From positions 37,341,269-37,405,268 of the forward strand of contig OY978528.1 in the NCBI GenBank assembly GCA_963854835.1: a stretch of DNA of 64,000 bases, read 5' to 3'. The stretch comes from Megamerina dolium (lineage: Eukaryota; Arthropoda; Insecta; Diptera; Megamerinidae). The notes beneath the pieces were generated by a model that did no database searches, was not told where the DNA came from, and saw nothing but the letters and a program-made list of their open reading frames with translations. Below, piece after piece: positions 50,409-64,000 of this stretch. A program made the position numbers and the translations under genes. The stretch's first letter is position 1. Every line of letters begins with the position of its first letter.

Positions 50409-51690
50409 TTATACCCTGCATAATGTAATATGCAAGATATGTTCATTTCGGTCAGATGTTGGTAACCACTTGAAGGAATCTCCGGAGATATAGAAAATTA
50501 TATATATTCGTTATCAGCGTCGCTTAAATTTTAGATTTAACCTGGAAATTTTCAAAATTTTTAATTAGCTATAACTCACTTAATATGTCATCGGTGCTAA
50601 CAATATTTGGGACGTATAGTTATATTACATTGTTACATAACCTTGCCAGAAATAGGCGAGCCACGCCCACTTTTTATAGTGTCTGTATTTCTTTTAAATT
50701 GAAACAGCTGTAACCTCGTCAATCTTCTGCTTCAGCTTATTCTACGTGTCAAATATGGTTCTCTTATAGCCTAGACAGACGGCAGCCTAATTCCGGATTA
50801 CCGAGTTAATTCGAATTAACTCGGGCATTAAATGCAGCTAATCCGCATAAACTCTATGATTTACTTCTCAAAATAAAAGAGGATTAGGGCAATTTGCGAT
50901 GGCAACACTGCTGAAAATTGTCTATTGTGAATTTTTCTCCATCCATTTTACAAAATATTAGGTGTGTTTGCAAACAAAAACCTGTCAACAATTGTTAATA
51001 GTTTTCAACATGAAAAGTGTTGGCGAACAAATAAATCCAGCTGTCAATTACGAACGGAGAATGTCAATTAACAAGTTTCTGATAGTTTTAAGTTCACGTA
51101 CTTCTTGTAGATTTTCTCATATCGAGAGTGACAGATGACAGAAATTGATAGTGATAGTAATGTAAGTGGACAGACCTAATAAAACAGCAATCAGCCGTTT
51201 AATAAATCCGCAATACTGCCGTCTGTCAGGTTATTATTTTATTCGGATTAAGTGCGCCGGTAATCCGGAATTAGGCTGCCGTCTGTCTAGGCTATAAGAG
51301 AACCATATTTGACACGTAGAATAAGCTGACATGAAATCAACAACAACAACAAGAAGTCGAGAGAATGAAACAAAACTTTTAAACGCCATAACTTACAAAC
51401 TATTTAGCGTGGAACAACGAGATTAAAGGTGAGGACTAGTATTCTAAGAGCAACTAGACTCACAGGAAATGGGCTCGCCACGCTCATTGTTTATAGTAGC
51501 CCCCATACAAAATGACTGAATTTATTTTCGGGTGTAGATTAATATTATATGCAAAAATTGTTCCTCGAAAAACTGGTGAGCCACGCCTACTTCTTAACGT
51601 AGTTCTCATACAAAGTAGTGCAAATAAAAGAAAAAGATGGATATTCGAGCAAACTTTTTATACATATATATCTACATATGCAGGGTATAA
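50409..51690 (-). repeat. GGGCGTGGC-type repeat with inverted ends, split by a TIR element
   Basis: Begins TTATACCCTGCA (50409-50420) and ends TGCAGGGTATAA (51679-51690), exact inverted repeats of 12 bp. In between, GCCACGCCCACT and GCCACGCTCATT copies show the same repeat family as 1740-3677 on the opposite strand. The element at 50769-51292 lies inside it. Confidence 0.75.
50732..51329. mobile_element. Foldback/MITE element, copy 2, 72-bp inverted arms
   Basis: The core has perfect 35-bp inverted ends at 50769-50803 and 51258-51292, starting GCCTAGACAGACGGCAGCC. The flanking 37 bp on each side (50732-50768 and 51293-51329) are also perfect reverse complements, so the arms total 72 bp. The middle (about 450 bp) is non-coding and matches 21450-21933. 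Confidence 0.85.
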
Positions 51691-51941
51691 TAACTATAAC
51701 TGTAAGGTCATTTTTTTCATTATATTTTCCGACATTTGCTGGAAGGGCTTTCAAGTGACTAAATAGGCAATAGACTTTAGTACTCAAGTTGCAGCAGAGT
51801 TTTTGAAAATAAGGTTTACAATGCTTTCTTATATTTAAACATTTTGAACAAATTGACTATAAAAGGTCCAAGGTATTTAAAAATTAACCTTCATTTTTCA
51901 AATTTTTAACAAATAGTGTAATTTTAAAAAAATTTGTTTTT

Positions 51942-52155
51942 TATATGGCTATCACAACCGTTTTTCGAGAAATAAACTTTGTTTTGTTAGTTGTCTTTGT
52001 TCTTCGGTGCTTTCACCGTGGGTTGGGTTCTTCTCATCATTGTCGTCCTTCAGTGGAATATAACACCTTCTTGGCTGACTCGTATACTTTCATTCGCTCT
52101 GTATGATCGAGACAGAGCACTCATTGAATTTTAATTAGTACATCAATATCGGGTT
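51942..52155 (-). mobile_element. RTE-type LINE relic, 3' end
   Basis: ATGGCTATCACAACCG, then TTCTCATCATTGTCGTCCTTC and AATATAACACCTTCTTGGCTG follow the order of 6539-6740. Diverged 3' fragment. Confidence 0.7.
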
Positions 52156-52157
52156 CC

Positions 52158-52352
52158 ATAGTGGGTGACGAAGCTCAGTGACCGTCTGATCAGTAGGTAG
52201 TGAATTCAAACTCCGCTTTAGCACAACTTTAATATCGAAAATTGGTTAATATCAATTTACTATGAAAACGCTTCTAAAAGAGCTCTGAAAAAGTGATATC
52301 ACAAGGGTTCTGCAGTTCGGTACCGGCTAATATAAGTAGGTCCATTCTAATA
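52158..52352 (+). mobile_element. tRNA-derived SINE, copy 3, diverged
   Basis: GAAGCTCAGTGACCGTCTGATC, then AAACGCTTCTAAAAGAGCTCTG, the GCAGTTCGGTACCGGC block and AGTAGGTCCATTCTAATAT follow the SINE order with internal deletions. The B box is decayed. Confidence 0.7.
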
Positions 52353-52374
52353 TAAAAAAAGGTTTATTCTATAT

Positions 52375-53265
52375 GATACTGGGTAATTGTCTCCGCGGTT
52401 TTTTGTTACTAGATGGTGTTGATGCTCATATATATTTCCATAAACACCGGACCCAGGAATGGTTTGCTTGATTCCGTTCCTGAAATTTCGATGTGAAAGA
52501 TGCACCTCGCTCTGGTCGGCCAGTCACTGAAAAAGTCAATGAAATTTAGAAACTGGTGGAACAAGATCGATACGAAAGCTATCAGGAGATGGCGAAGGCA
52601 CTAAACATCAACTACGTAATAGTTTGGAATCATCTAAAAAAAGTAGATTACGCATGTTCGATATTTGGATAACACATGAATTGATGCAGAGAAATTTGAC
52701 TGACTGAATTGCACTCAGCGAAACGCTGTTGAAACGCAATGAAATCGAACTATTTTTTAAACGCACATTACGGGCGATGAAAAATGAATTACATACGAGA
52801 ATATAGCCAATGCAAACGATCATGATCCAAGGCCGGTGACTTCAGAAACGACTTCAAAGACTGGATTAACAGCGGACAAGTGAATTGTCTATTACGAGCT
52901 GTAATAGCAATCAAAGAAAAGCGGCCACAATTGACCAACAGAAAAGGATTTGTGTTCCATCATGACAATGCCAGGCCACACATATCTTTAAAGACTCGGA
53001 ACAAATTGACGGCACTTGGTTGGGAAGTTTTGATGCAACCACTGTATTGTCCGTACCTTGCACCATCTGAATACCGCTTGCTTCCGTCTCTGCAAAACTC
53101 TCTTAATGGTAAAAAATTGACTGATCGAAGAATCGCTGAAAAAAATCATTTGACCAAGGTATAGATAATAATGGTCAATATGTACTTGATTAAAATTGAT
53201 TTTCAATAAAAAAAAGTTTTGTTTAAAAATGTACCAAAAAACCGCGGATACTTTTTAAATTACTA
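52375..53265 (+). mobile_element. mariner element, internally decayed, with TIRs
   Basis: Inverted ends CCGCGGTTTTTTGTTAC (52393-52409) and GTACCAAAAAACCGCGG (53231-53247) differ at one position. The transposase is read in pieces: FDVKDAPRSGRPVTEKV (near 52490), EMAKALNINYVIVWNHLKKV (second HTH), then 52880-53164 with RKGFVFHHDNARPHIS (second catalytic Asp) and LAPSEYRLLPSLQNSL. The third acid is Glu where mariner has Asp (usual APSDYHLF). The N-terminal domain is missing and stops are frequent. Confidence 0.8.
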
Positions 53266-53276
53266 GTATATATATA

Positions 53277-55035
<1,759 letters not shown>

Positions 55036-57210
55036 AAGGGAGGGTGCCTCTATTCAGCTGGTTGACGTCCTCGAAAAATACAGAGCTGACATCATCGCTC
55101 TCCAGGAAATGCGATGGACGGGACAGGGCTGCTCCAAAAGAGCGTCCTGTGACATTTACTACAGTTGCCATGCTGAAAGGCACGAATTAGGATGTGGATT
55201 TTTGGTCAGCATGAGACTACGACATCTTGTCTCGCACTTTACGCCTGTGAACGAGAGGCTGGCCACAATCCGCATCAAGGCAAAATTTTTCAACATCAGC
55301 CTTATATGTGCCCACGCTCCGGCGGATGAGAAGGACAATGTGACCAAGGAGAGCTTCTTTCAGCGCCTCGAAGAAGCTTATGACCGCTGCCCCCGCCACG
55401 ATATCAAAATCGTGCTTGGCGACTTTAATGCCAGGGTGGGCAAGGAAGGTACCTTTGGTCCAACTGTCGGAAAATTCAGCCTCCACCAGAACACCTCCGA
55501 TAACGGAATGAGGATGATCGACTTCGCCGCAGCACGAAACATGGTAATTGGTGGTACCAGATTCCAGCATCTCGATATCCACAAAGCGACATGGCTGTCT
55601 CCAGATCAACGTACAAGACCCCAAATTGATCATGTGGTGATTGACGGAAGGCATGCTTCCAGTGTGATGGACGTGAAATCGATCCGTGGTGCCAACATCG
55701 ACTCGGATCACTACCTTGTTGCAGCTAAGGTGCGCACACGCTTATGTGTCGCAAATAACAAGGGAGGTCCCACACAGAGAAAGCTCGAAGTCAGTAAGAT
55801 GTGTACCGACAAGAATGAGACTCGAAAATTCTTCGAAAAGATCAAGCGCCTGAGTGGAGGTTTAAATCCCGGAGCCTCTTCTTGTCGTGATGGAAATGGG
55901 AACCTGGTTACAATGTCCAGAGTGTACTGAGCCTATGGAGGGAACACTTCTCCACGTTACTAAATGGCGATGCTACGAAAAATTCCGCCAGTGGAGGAGA
56001 TTGCCCGATAACCCCAATTACAGATGATGGTGTGGATGTTCCACCACCCGACTATGACGAGGTTAAAACAGCCATCTTAAGGCTGAAGAACAACAAAGTT
56101 GCAGATGGTGATGGCCTGCCTGCCGAGTTGTTTAAGACCGGAAGCGATGAGCTGCTCGTTGCATGCACCAGCTCATAAGCAGAATATGGTCGGATGAAAG
56201 CATGCCTGATGATTGGAGGCTCAGTGTTCTCTGTCCCCTACATAAAAAAGGAGACCCCACCATTTGCGCCAACTACCGTGGAATAAGTCTCCTGAGCATC
56301 GCATACAAGGTCCTATCGAGCGTATTGTGTGAAAGATTGAAGCCCATGCTCAACAACCTGATTGGACCTTATCAGTGTGGCTTCAGACCTGGTAAACCTA
56401 CCATCGACCAAATTTTCACACTGCGCCAAATCCTGGAGAAGACCCAAGTAAAACACATCGACACACACCACCTATTTGTTGATTATAAAGCCGCTTCCGA
56501 CAGTCCGGTAAAGGATTACCTCTACGCAACAATGTCTGAGTTCGGTATTCCTGCAAAGCTCATTCGACTTTGTAGAATGACACTGCATAACTCCCGTTTT
56601 GCAATGAAAATTGGGAAGGATCTCTCCTCACCGTTTAATACCGAATCGGATTTCAGGTGATTCGTTATCGTGCGACTTCTTCAATCTTATTATGGAGAAA
56701 ATAATACGAGCTGCTGATCTACGACATAATGGCACTATCTTTAACAAAAGTGTCATGATGTTGGCGTATGCCAACGATATTGACATAATCGGCATGAACA
56801 CGCGAGCATTCAGGGTTCTCAGGGTTAGAAAGAGAGTCGTGTCGGATGGGTCTTACGGTGAACGAGGGCAAGACGAAGTATCTAGTGTCAACAAACAAAG
56901 AGATCCGGCGTCTTGGACAGCACGTCACTGTTGACAACTACGCCAGCGCCTGCGCTGGCTAGGTCATGTCGAGCGAATGGAAGAACACGCTCCAGCTAAG
57001 AAGGTGTTATATTCGGAACCCGCTGGAGGACGACGCAGAAGAGGAAGACTTAACCTCCGGTGGAAAGACCAAGTACTGGAGAACCTGACGGCGCTTGGAA
57101 TTTCTAACTGGCGCCAGCTAACGAAGAACAGAGATGGCTGGCGAAGCATGTTATGTTCGGCCTAAATCGATATTCGGTTGTTATGGCCACATAAGTAAGT
57201 AAGTAAGTAT
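55036..57210 (+). mobile_element. RTE-type LINE copy 5
   Basis: Starts abruptly within the endonuclease region, beside the oppositely oriented copy 4, and ends GGCCACATAAGTAAGTAAGT. Endonuclease 55060-55740 (DIIALQEMRWTG, IVLGDFNARVG, SDHYLVAAKVR: catalytic Glu, Asp, His), RT 56080-56930 ([39 protein letters not shown] with Asp to Asn), then a deletion at about 56943 joins DNYA to the [10 protein letters not shown] end. Frameshifts near 55915, 56160, 56655 and 56820. Confidence 0.9.
55109..55930 (+). pseudogene. RTE copy 5 endonuclease
   Basis: A 273-residue open piece holding most of the apurinic-like endonuclease that nicks the target: CAHAPADEKDNVTKESFF, HDIKIVLGDFNARVGKEGT, RTRPQIDHVVIDGRH and ANIDSDHYLVAAK. 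The first catalytic motif (LQEMRW) straddles its start Met, so the true start lies upstream and is lost. The best endonuclease in the window. Confidence 0.85.
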
Positions 57211-57218
57211 ATATGTAT

Positions 57219-57669
57219 ATCGGCATCCAGCTCATATAGCTCATAGTTGTATCTTATTCTTTACTCGCCATCAAAGTAAATAGGTATAATGATCTTGTGC
57301 AGGATTTTTTTTTTTCGAAGAAAACCAAGCATCCTCCCATTCAAGGTTGAAAGTGTCAACACTTCAGCACCATATTCAAGGACAGGCATGATAAGATTCT
57401 TGTGGAGTGTGATTTTCGTTCTTTGGGGGAGGTTTGACTTCTCAGTTGTTTACTTAGCCCAAAATAATGCCTGTTTGCAAGATCGATCGTTCATATGATC
57501 TCCAAGCTGACGTCATTACTGGTGTTAATGCTAGTTACAAGATACAACAGTGACATATTGTGGAAGGCGGTGGGATTCTGTGTTTGTTGACGTTAGGTAC
57601 TTTGTTTTGGTCTCGTTCACCGTAAGACCCATTTGACGCGATTCTCTTTTCAATTCAGAGAATGCTACG
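57219..57669 (-). mobile_element. RTE-type LINE relic
   Basis: TATCGGCATCCAGCTCATAT, the AACACTTCAGCACCATAT block and TCGTTCACCGTAAGACCCAT follow the RT C-terminal region of the family on the - strand, with many indels. It begins right after the tail of copy 5. Confidence 0.8.
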
Positions 57670-57772
57670 ATTAATCGTTTTGTAATCAAAATTTTTGATT
57701 AATCAATTATTCGATTAATCATATAAGAAATCACTCGAATAATCATGATATAGAAAATTGAAATTATTATTA

Positions 57773-59190
<1,418 letters not shown>

Positions 59191-60024
59191 AGGGTGTTTT
59201 GTTTAGAGTGAAACAGTTTCCGATAGGAATAAAACGGTATAGCAATTATCAAATCTGGTAAGCCAAAATTCATTTGTACTCAGTAAGGTTTCGGTTATGT
59301 ACTCGTGGTTCTGTCATCCAAACTCAAAGATCGCTACAGTCTTTTATGATCGATATAATTTTTTCTCATTTTTGGCTTAATGGGTATGTGAACGAGCAAT
59401 ATTGTCGGATTCGGAGTGAAGACAATCCGGAAGAAATTCTTCAGATATCATTACATCCACAAAAACTTACTATCTGGTGGGTTTAAAAACATGGTAGGCA
59501 ATAACATAACCATCAATGACGATCGCTACCGAGCCGTGATAACTGACTATTTGATTCGCCAATTGTGTGGTATGAGTGTGGTTCTGTCTAGATGGCGCTA
59601 CATGTCATACATCGAACATAACAATCTATTTATTGCAGAAAACTTTTGGCGACAACTTAATCTCTCGAAATGGAACTGTCAACTATTCTGCAAGATCTTA
59701 CGATTTAACACCTATGACTATTTTTTGTGGGGATATGTGAAAGGGTTAGTTTATGCTGATAAACCAGCAACTTTGGGTGAATTGCAAGTTAACATTGAGT
59801 GAACTGTTGCCGGGATTAGGCCTCAATTGCTTGAAAAAGTAACCGAAAATTGAGTTTCCAGATTACACCACGTTCGAGACAGCCGCGGCGGCTATATGCC
59901 CGAAATCATATTCAAGCAATAATTGCATCAAATTATCATTCCAATAAAGCAAATTTTTAGTTCAGAATATTACATTTCGTGTTTTTTCCAAATTTGAAAG
60001 TGCTTCACACTAAAAAAACACCCT
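59191..60024 (+). mobile_element. mariner-like (IS630/Tc1-mariner superfamily) element with TIRs
   Basis: Ends AGGGTGTTTTGTTTAGAGTG (59191) and CACTAAAAAAACACCCT (to 60024) are inverted repeats with a few differences, with TA close outside each. Between them NGYVNEQYCRIRSEDNPEEI (59390-59450) and LHPQKLTIWW, then in another frame YDYFLWGYVKGLVYADKPAT (59710-59770) and after a stop GIRPQLLEKVTEN, are the catalytic-domain phrases of a transposase group common in insects. The middle, with the QQDGA motif, has decayed. Confidence 0.8.
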
Positions 60025-62045
60025 GTACTTGATTGTATCGTTTTGTTAAATTTTGAATAAATATCACCGTATTGTTGAACACGATACCAACTAGAATATA
60101 TTGTATAATAGCTACATCCTCAAGTTGATTGGATATTACAAATAAATAATGTATAATTCATTTTACGGACAAGTGTCCAAACAAATGAAGTACCCACAAG
60201 AAATAATGCTAATTTAAAATATATGTAAAAGTATTTGTATAAATATTACAAAACATGTAAGTGCAACAATGCATTATCAACAGAATAATGGGACTAAAAA
60301 CAAAAGTCAACAATATCGAAAATACGCATAAGGCAGGTAATATAAACAAATCGTGCGTTATCGAGAGCAAATCCTAATCGAAATGTGTACATGCTGTAAG
60401 GGAGATACATACTACATGTGTATCCATTTGCAGTCAAAGCGTATGACATGTGTCATGTGCACTAAAGTAACCAACTAACAGATACGATCACTACGCACCA
60501 ACACATTTCACATCACACTTTAAACTGTATGCATGAGTAGATCAATACTCTGGCAGGTTTATTTTTAGCAGCGATAAGTAGCTTATATCGATTATACTAT
60601 GTATAAAGACGGAACTAATCAGATATTCGAAGTGGAATTTCTCCGCAGAAAGATCATTATGACAAATAATAAAGCCACACGTCGTTGGCATTAAATTGCC
60701 CAAAATTTTGTATTTACAAGTCGTGAGTACGTGCCCTTTAACAGCAATTAAAAGAAAAGTATCACCCACAATATATGTTGGTAAGAATTTATGCGATTTT
60801 TGACACTAGTTATATTACACAACTATAACATTAAAATGTCATAGAATATGTTATTACGATTAACATTAAAATTACTTAAATCTTTTGTACAAGCATGCAT
60901 ATTTATTTTGAGTGAATTTAATTATACATACATATTCACATATAAGGTAGTGCATGTTAAAATACAGAAGGTAGAGACAACGACAGATTCTGGAATAAGT
61001 TGTGGAGGGATAGCGAACTTTTTGATGTTTTATTTATTTGTAAACATTCGATATTACATACATACTACATGTGCCGATGCAGTGAATTGTGTGAGTATAC
61101 GTATGTGTGCTTACCTTTATATTAGTATATATGTATAATATTTTGATAGTTTCGAATTTACTGCTGGGTATGCACACGTAAAATGTGTTAACGAATTTTG
61201 TTTTCTTAGCGCAATTATGTTCAATTATATTGATTTTAATCAGTATTTCGCTAAGGTGGTCTTCAATTTTTTATGATTTGTTGTTACATGGAACAACTAG
61301 GAAAATAAAAAAAAACACGCTTATCCATAGATGCGTATTTTAATTGATATTGCAGACATCTTAATACACCATACAGCGTTTATGAGTGTTTACAGCCAGC
61401 ATCTCAATATTTAAAATGTTTGTGATGCTCCTTCGTAAAATATTTTACCGCTTTGTTGAATTTCTGTTAATGTTTGTATTCGTGATGTCCAAATTCAGTT
61501 TCTTTGCCATTGGTTGGGGTATATTCTTTGATCTTTTCGCACTTGTAATAAAACTTTGGGATTACTAGAATTGTTAATCGATTTTCAAGGAATCATATAC
61601 ACATTCTATTGTACTGATAATGTATGTATGTCTGTGCCTTTGAATTACGTCATAGAATATTATGTGTTTTTGTATCATATATGCGGTGACCGTATGTTTT
61701 AATGAAAATGCTAAGCAAATATATTTTTTAGAAAAATTTATTTCTTTTTGGAAAAGCATTATTTGTTTTGTTCTTTAATCTGATCTAAATATATAATATT
61801 AGATCCGTGCGGCTCATTTTGACAATTGTTGCAACTTCCAGCCTCAAATGTGAATATATTAATATATAAAAGACACAAAATATGCAAAAAACAGACGAAA
61901 CACAAAAAACGAAAAATAAGAAAATTATTCTTACAATCGGTATTCAAAAATGATAGTTTGTGGTCACATATGACATTATTTAGACAATACAATTACATCT
62001 CGATATTTTCTTTTTTTTTTGCGGTGAGAAGGTTACAAAATGGCT
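60025..62045. other. No recognised feature
   Basis: AT-rich; the short frames (60542-60769, 60848-61138, 61386-61568, 61759-61992 and others) have no recognisable domain or codon pattern. Confidence 0.4.
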
Positions 62046-62049
62046 GATC

Positions 62050-62440
62050 CACTCACCCGTAACTATCGTCACAATTGCAGAGTGTGCTGTCGCAGACACT
62101 AACATACTTCTCCCTCCATCAAGGACCTTTAAATCTACCCCGGAACCACGGTAGTATTTCTTCGGGGTAGGGCCCTAGTGAGTCTATATTAGATTTCACT
62201 CGTTTTGACCTGTGTCCAGGCCCCGGTTCTTTCTCCTGAGGACGCATTCCGTATACCGCGAAATAGCGTTCCAGTTTTCTTCGCTGTGTAACAGCTTTTC
62301 CACCAGGTTTTCAACTGCCCATAACCCGATTTGCTGCTCCAATACGCTCTTTTCATTATTCCATCTTTCGCAACTGAAGAAGGTATGCTCTACGTCGTCT
62401 TCTTCGTATACGGATCTTGCATGCGCTCTCTTCCCCATTC
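62050..62440 (-). pseudogene. R1/Jockey-like LINE ORF2 C-terminus
   Basis: The - strand frame DDVEHTFFSCERWNNEKSVL and NWNAISRYTECVLRRK is the Cys-His tail after RT in R1-type LINEs (usual DVEHTFFxCPRW). 3' untranslated-like sequence follows to 62050. 5' parts are missing. Confidence 0.7.
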
Positions 62441-62705
62441 TAAATATTTACAGAAATAGCCGTGGCCAGATAACAACTGAGTTAACTAATACGCATTTTT
62501 ATAAGTAGTATTTCATCATAATTGATATTATTGTAATTATTTATATTTATATATAGTCGAAAAACGTTTAGCATTAATCTAAAAAAAATAATAATATTGT
62601 TGAAAAATACCGTATTATTACGAATCTGTTGATATAAAAAGGTATCTCTTTATATTATACAATATAATTTATATATATATATATATACATATATATAAAA
62701 AAATA

Positions 62706-62923
62706 AATATGTGGCACTTAAAGCCCCAAAGGGCTCATTGACCGAGCTTCTCTTCCATTACTGTTGTGCGTCTTAAATTTGGGCAGTATTAGAAGGGACC
62801 TACTTATTTTAACCGGTTCCGAACGGCAGAACACTTGTGACATCACTTTTTCTGAGCTTTGTCACAGAGTTCTTTTAGAAGCTTTTTCATGGCAAGTTGT
62901 TACTGTCGGAAGAATTGCCAATA
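62706..62923 (-). mobile_element. tRNA-derived SINE, copy 4, 5'-truncated
   Basis: Reverse of the SINE body: GGCACTTAAAGCCCCAAAGG at left (3' end), the CCGGTTCCGAACGGCAG block, then CATGGCAAGTTGTTACTGTC before it breaks off in a TA-rich tract. The Pol III boxes are gone. Confidence 0.85.
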
Positions 62924-62952
62924 AATAAATATATAAATATATAAATATATAT

Positions 62953-63042
<90 letters not shown>

Positions 63043-63055
63043 TTATTTATTTATA

Positions 63056-63108
<53 letters not shown>

Positions 63109-63170
63109 TTATATATATATTTATTTATATATATATTTATTTATATATATATATATATACATATATATAT
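62924..63170 (+). repeat. (TA)n / (TAAA)n / (TTTA)n compound microsatellite
   Basis: TAAATATA units, a TA core and then TTTATTTATA units in mirrored order. Confidence 0.9.
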
Positions 63171-63454
63171 CAATTCTTCTCAAAAGAAATTATTTTTTGT
63201 TTAAAAGTTAGAGTACTATGTTTACTTTAAGCCCAAATACATTAAATTATAATGTACAGAAAAATTATGAGAAATAAAAGAATTCAAAAGCACCTGTTAA
63301 TTGGTCAGAAAAAGTCTACGTACAGAAACGAAAACGGGACTTCCCAGCTCATTTGCTCGATCGCTCGTGCCATCAAAAGTTTTTTTTCACAAGTTCTATA
63401 TTTAATACGTATCGTGGTTCGATTTTGGGCTTTGAATAATAGATTTCAAGAAGT

Positions 63455-64000
63455 TTAATAAAGACGAATTCAAAAAGAAAGGAAATTGGAGTTGAAGAAC
63501 GGAAAATTATAATAAAATTATGGAAAGAAGGCCAAACTTTCCGTGAAATTGCTAAAACCCTTGGGAAAGCGCACCTCACATTTCAAATGGTGATGAATAA
63601 TTTCAAAAAACGAACTTTCGTGTCGCAACCGCTTTCAGGAAGACCTTCTATTCTGACCTAACGAGAAAAAAGATGTGTTTTGCGGCTTGTTCAGGATAAT
63701 CCTCGACTGACCGCAATGAAAATTGCTCAAAATGTTAAGGAACAGTTTAACAAAACCATGCATAACGACACCGTGCACAAAATTTATAAAAAATCTAACT
63801 ATCGTGGCCACGTAGTACGTAGGAAGCCGTTTATTTCGCTCATAAACCGACAAAAACGAATTTCTTTTGCCAAACAATATATAAAAAAGCCGCCAGAGTT
63901 CTGTGAGAAGGTGCTATTCTCAGATGAGAGTAAGTTTTGCCTGTTTGGTATTAAAGGACGTCAGCTTGTGTGGCGGAAACCATGCACAGCCCTTCATGCG
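63455..64000 (+). pseudogene. Tc1-type transposase, cut by the window end
   Basis: From about 63464 the frame shows the paired-like DNA-binding region (EIGVEERKIIIKLWKEGQTF, REIAKTLGK), the linker SQPLSGRPSIL, the second HTH (DNPRLTAMKIA, TMHNDTVHKIY) and the start of the DDE domain with KVLFSDESKF (about 63908-63937, first catalytic Asp). A TAA at 63659-63661 interrupts it just after the SGRPSI motif. No start ATG is evident. The rest lies beyond the window. Confidence 0.85.

Overview
The window is eukaryotic nuclear DNA from an insect, most likely a higher fly and plausibly a tephritid-like fruit fly. This is inferred from a spliced ribosomal-protein gene with a fly-like RpL28 protein, a forkhead gene of the fly FoxL1 type, short GT-AG introns, high AT content, and a mobile-element mix (BEL/Pao, Ty3/gypsy, RTE, LOA/Jockey-type LINEs, mariner/Tc1/Tigger, tRNA-derived SINEs) typical of Diptera. 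Species assignment is not possible from the sequence alone.

Only two host genes can be supported. RpL28 lies on the + strand (transcript about 38725-40093, coding exons 39104-39196, 39474-39713, 39882-39959). A FoxL1-like forkhead transcription factor lies on the - strand (coding exons 48237-47921, 46152-46031, 44824-44712, 43335-42892), with a complete forkhead domain split over three exons and a C-terminal EH1-type Groucho-binding motif. Their 3' ends face each other across about 2.7 kb. The introns of the forkhead gene hold old mobile-element relics.

Almost everything else is layered transposon debris. From left to right: a BEL/Pao gag fragment (1-625); a SINE with 12-bp target-site duplications inserted next to a LINE RNase H tail (836-1831); a tandem array of 'GGGCGTGGC' repeats (1740-3677); a mariner N-terminus (4587-4865); a Ty3/gypsy element on the - strand (Ty3-B, 5560-13317, tRNA-Leu primer site) interrupted by two RTE-type LINE insertions with recognisable target-site duplications; a nearly full-length LOA-type LINE on the + strand (13318-17825); and a 16.8-kb nest (18912-35736). 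In the nest a Ty3/gypsy element of a tRNA-Ser-primed family (Ty3-A minus) sits inside an RTE copy with a 4-bp GTCG duplication, and itself encloses a SINE, a TIR element, a second Ty3-A copy on the + strand and a second LOA-type LINE on the - strand.

The right side (49560-64000) has RTE relics in both orientations, a 72-bp-arm foldback element, mariner, Tigger and Tc1-type transposase remnants, long TA microsatellites, a third and fourth SINE copy and an R1-like LINE tail. No CRISPR array, bacterial operon or ordinary RNA gene is present. The most interesting material is structural: the reconstructable nesting order, the shuffled endonuclease segment inside one RTE copy, independent losses of the reverse-transcriptase catalytic core, and an open frame that runs through an RTE, a TA microsatellite and a Tigger tail.
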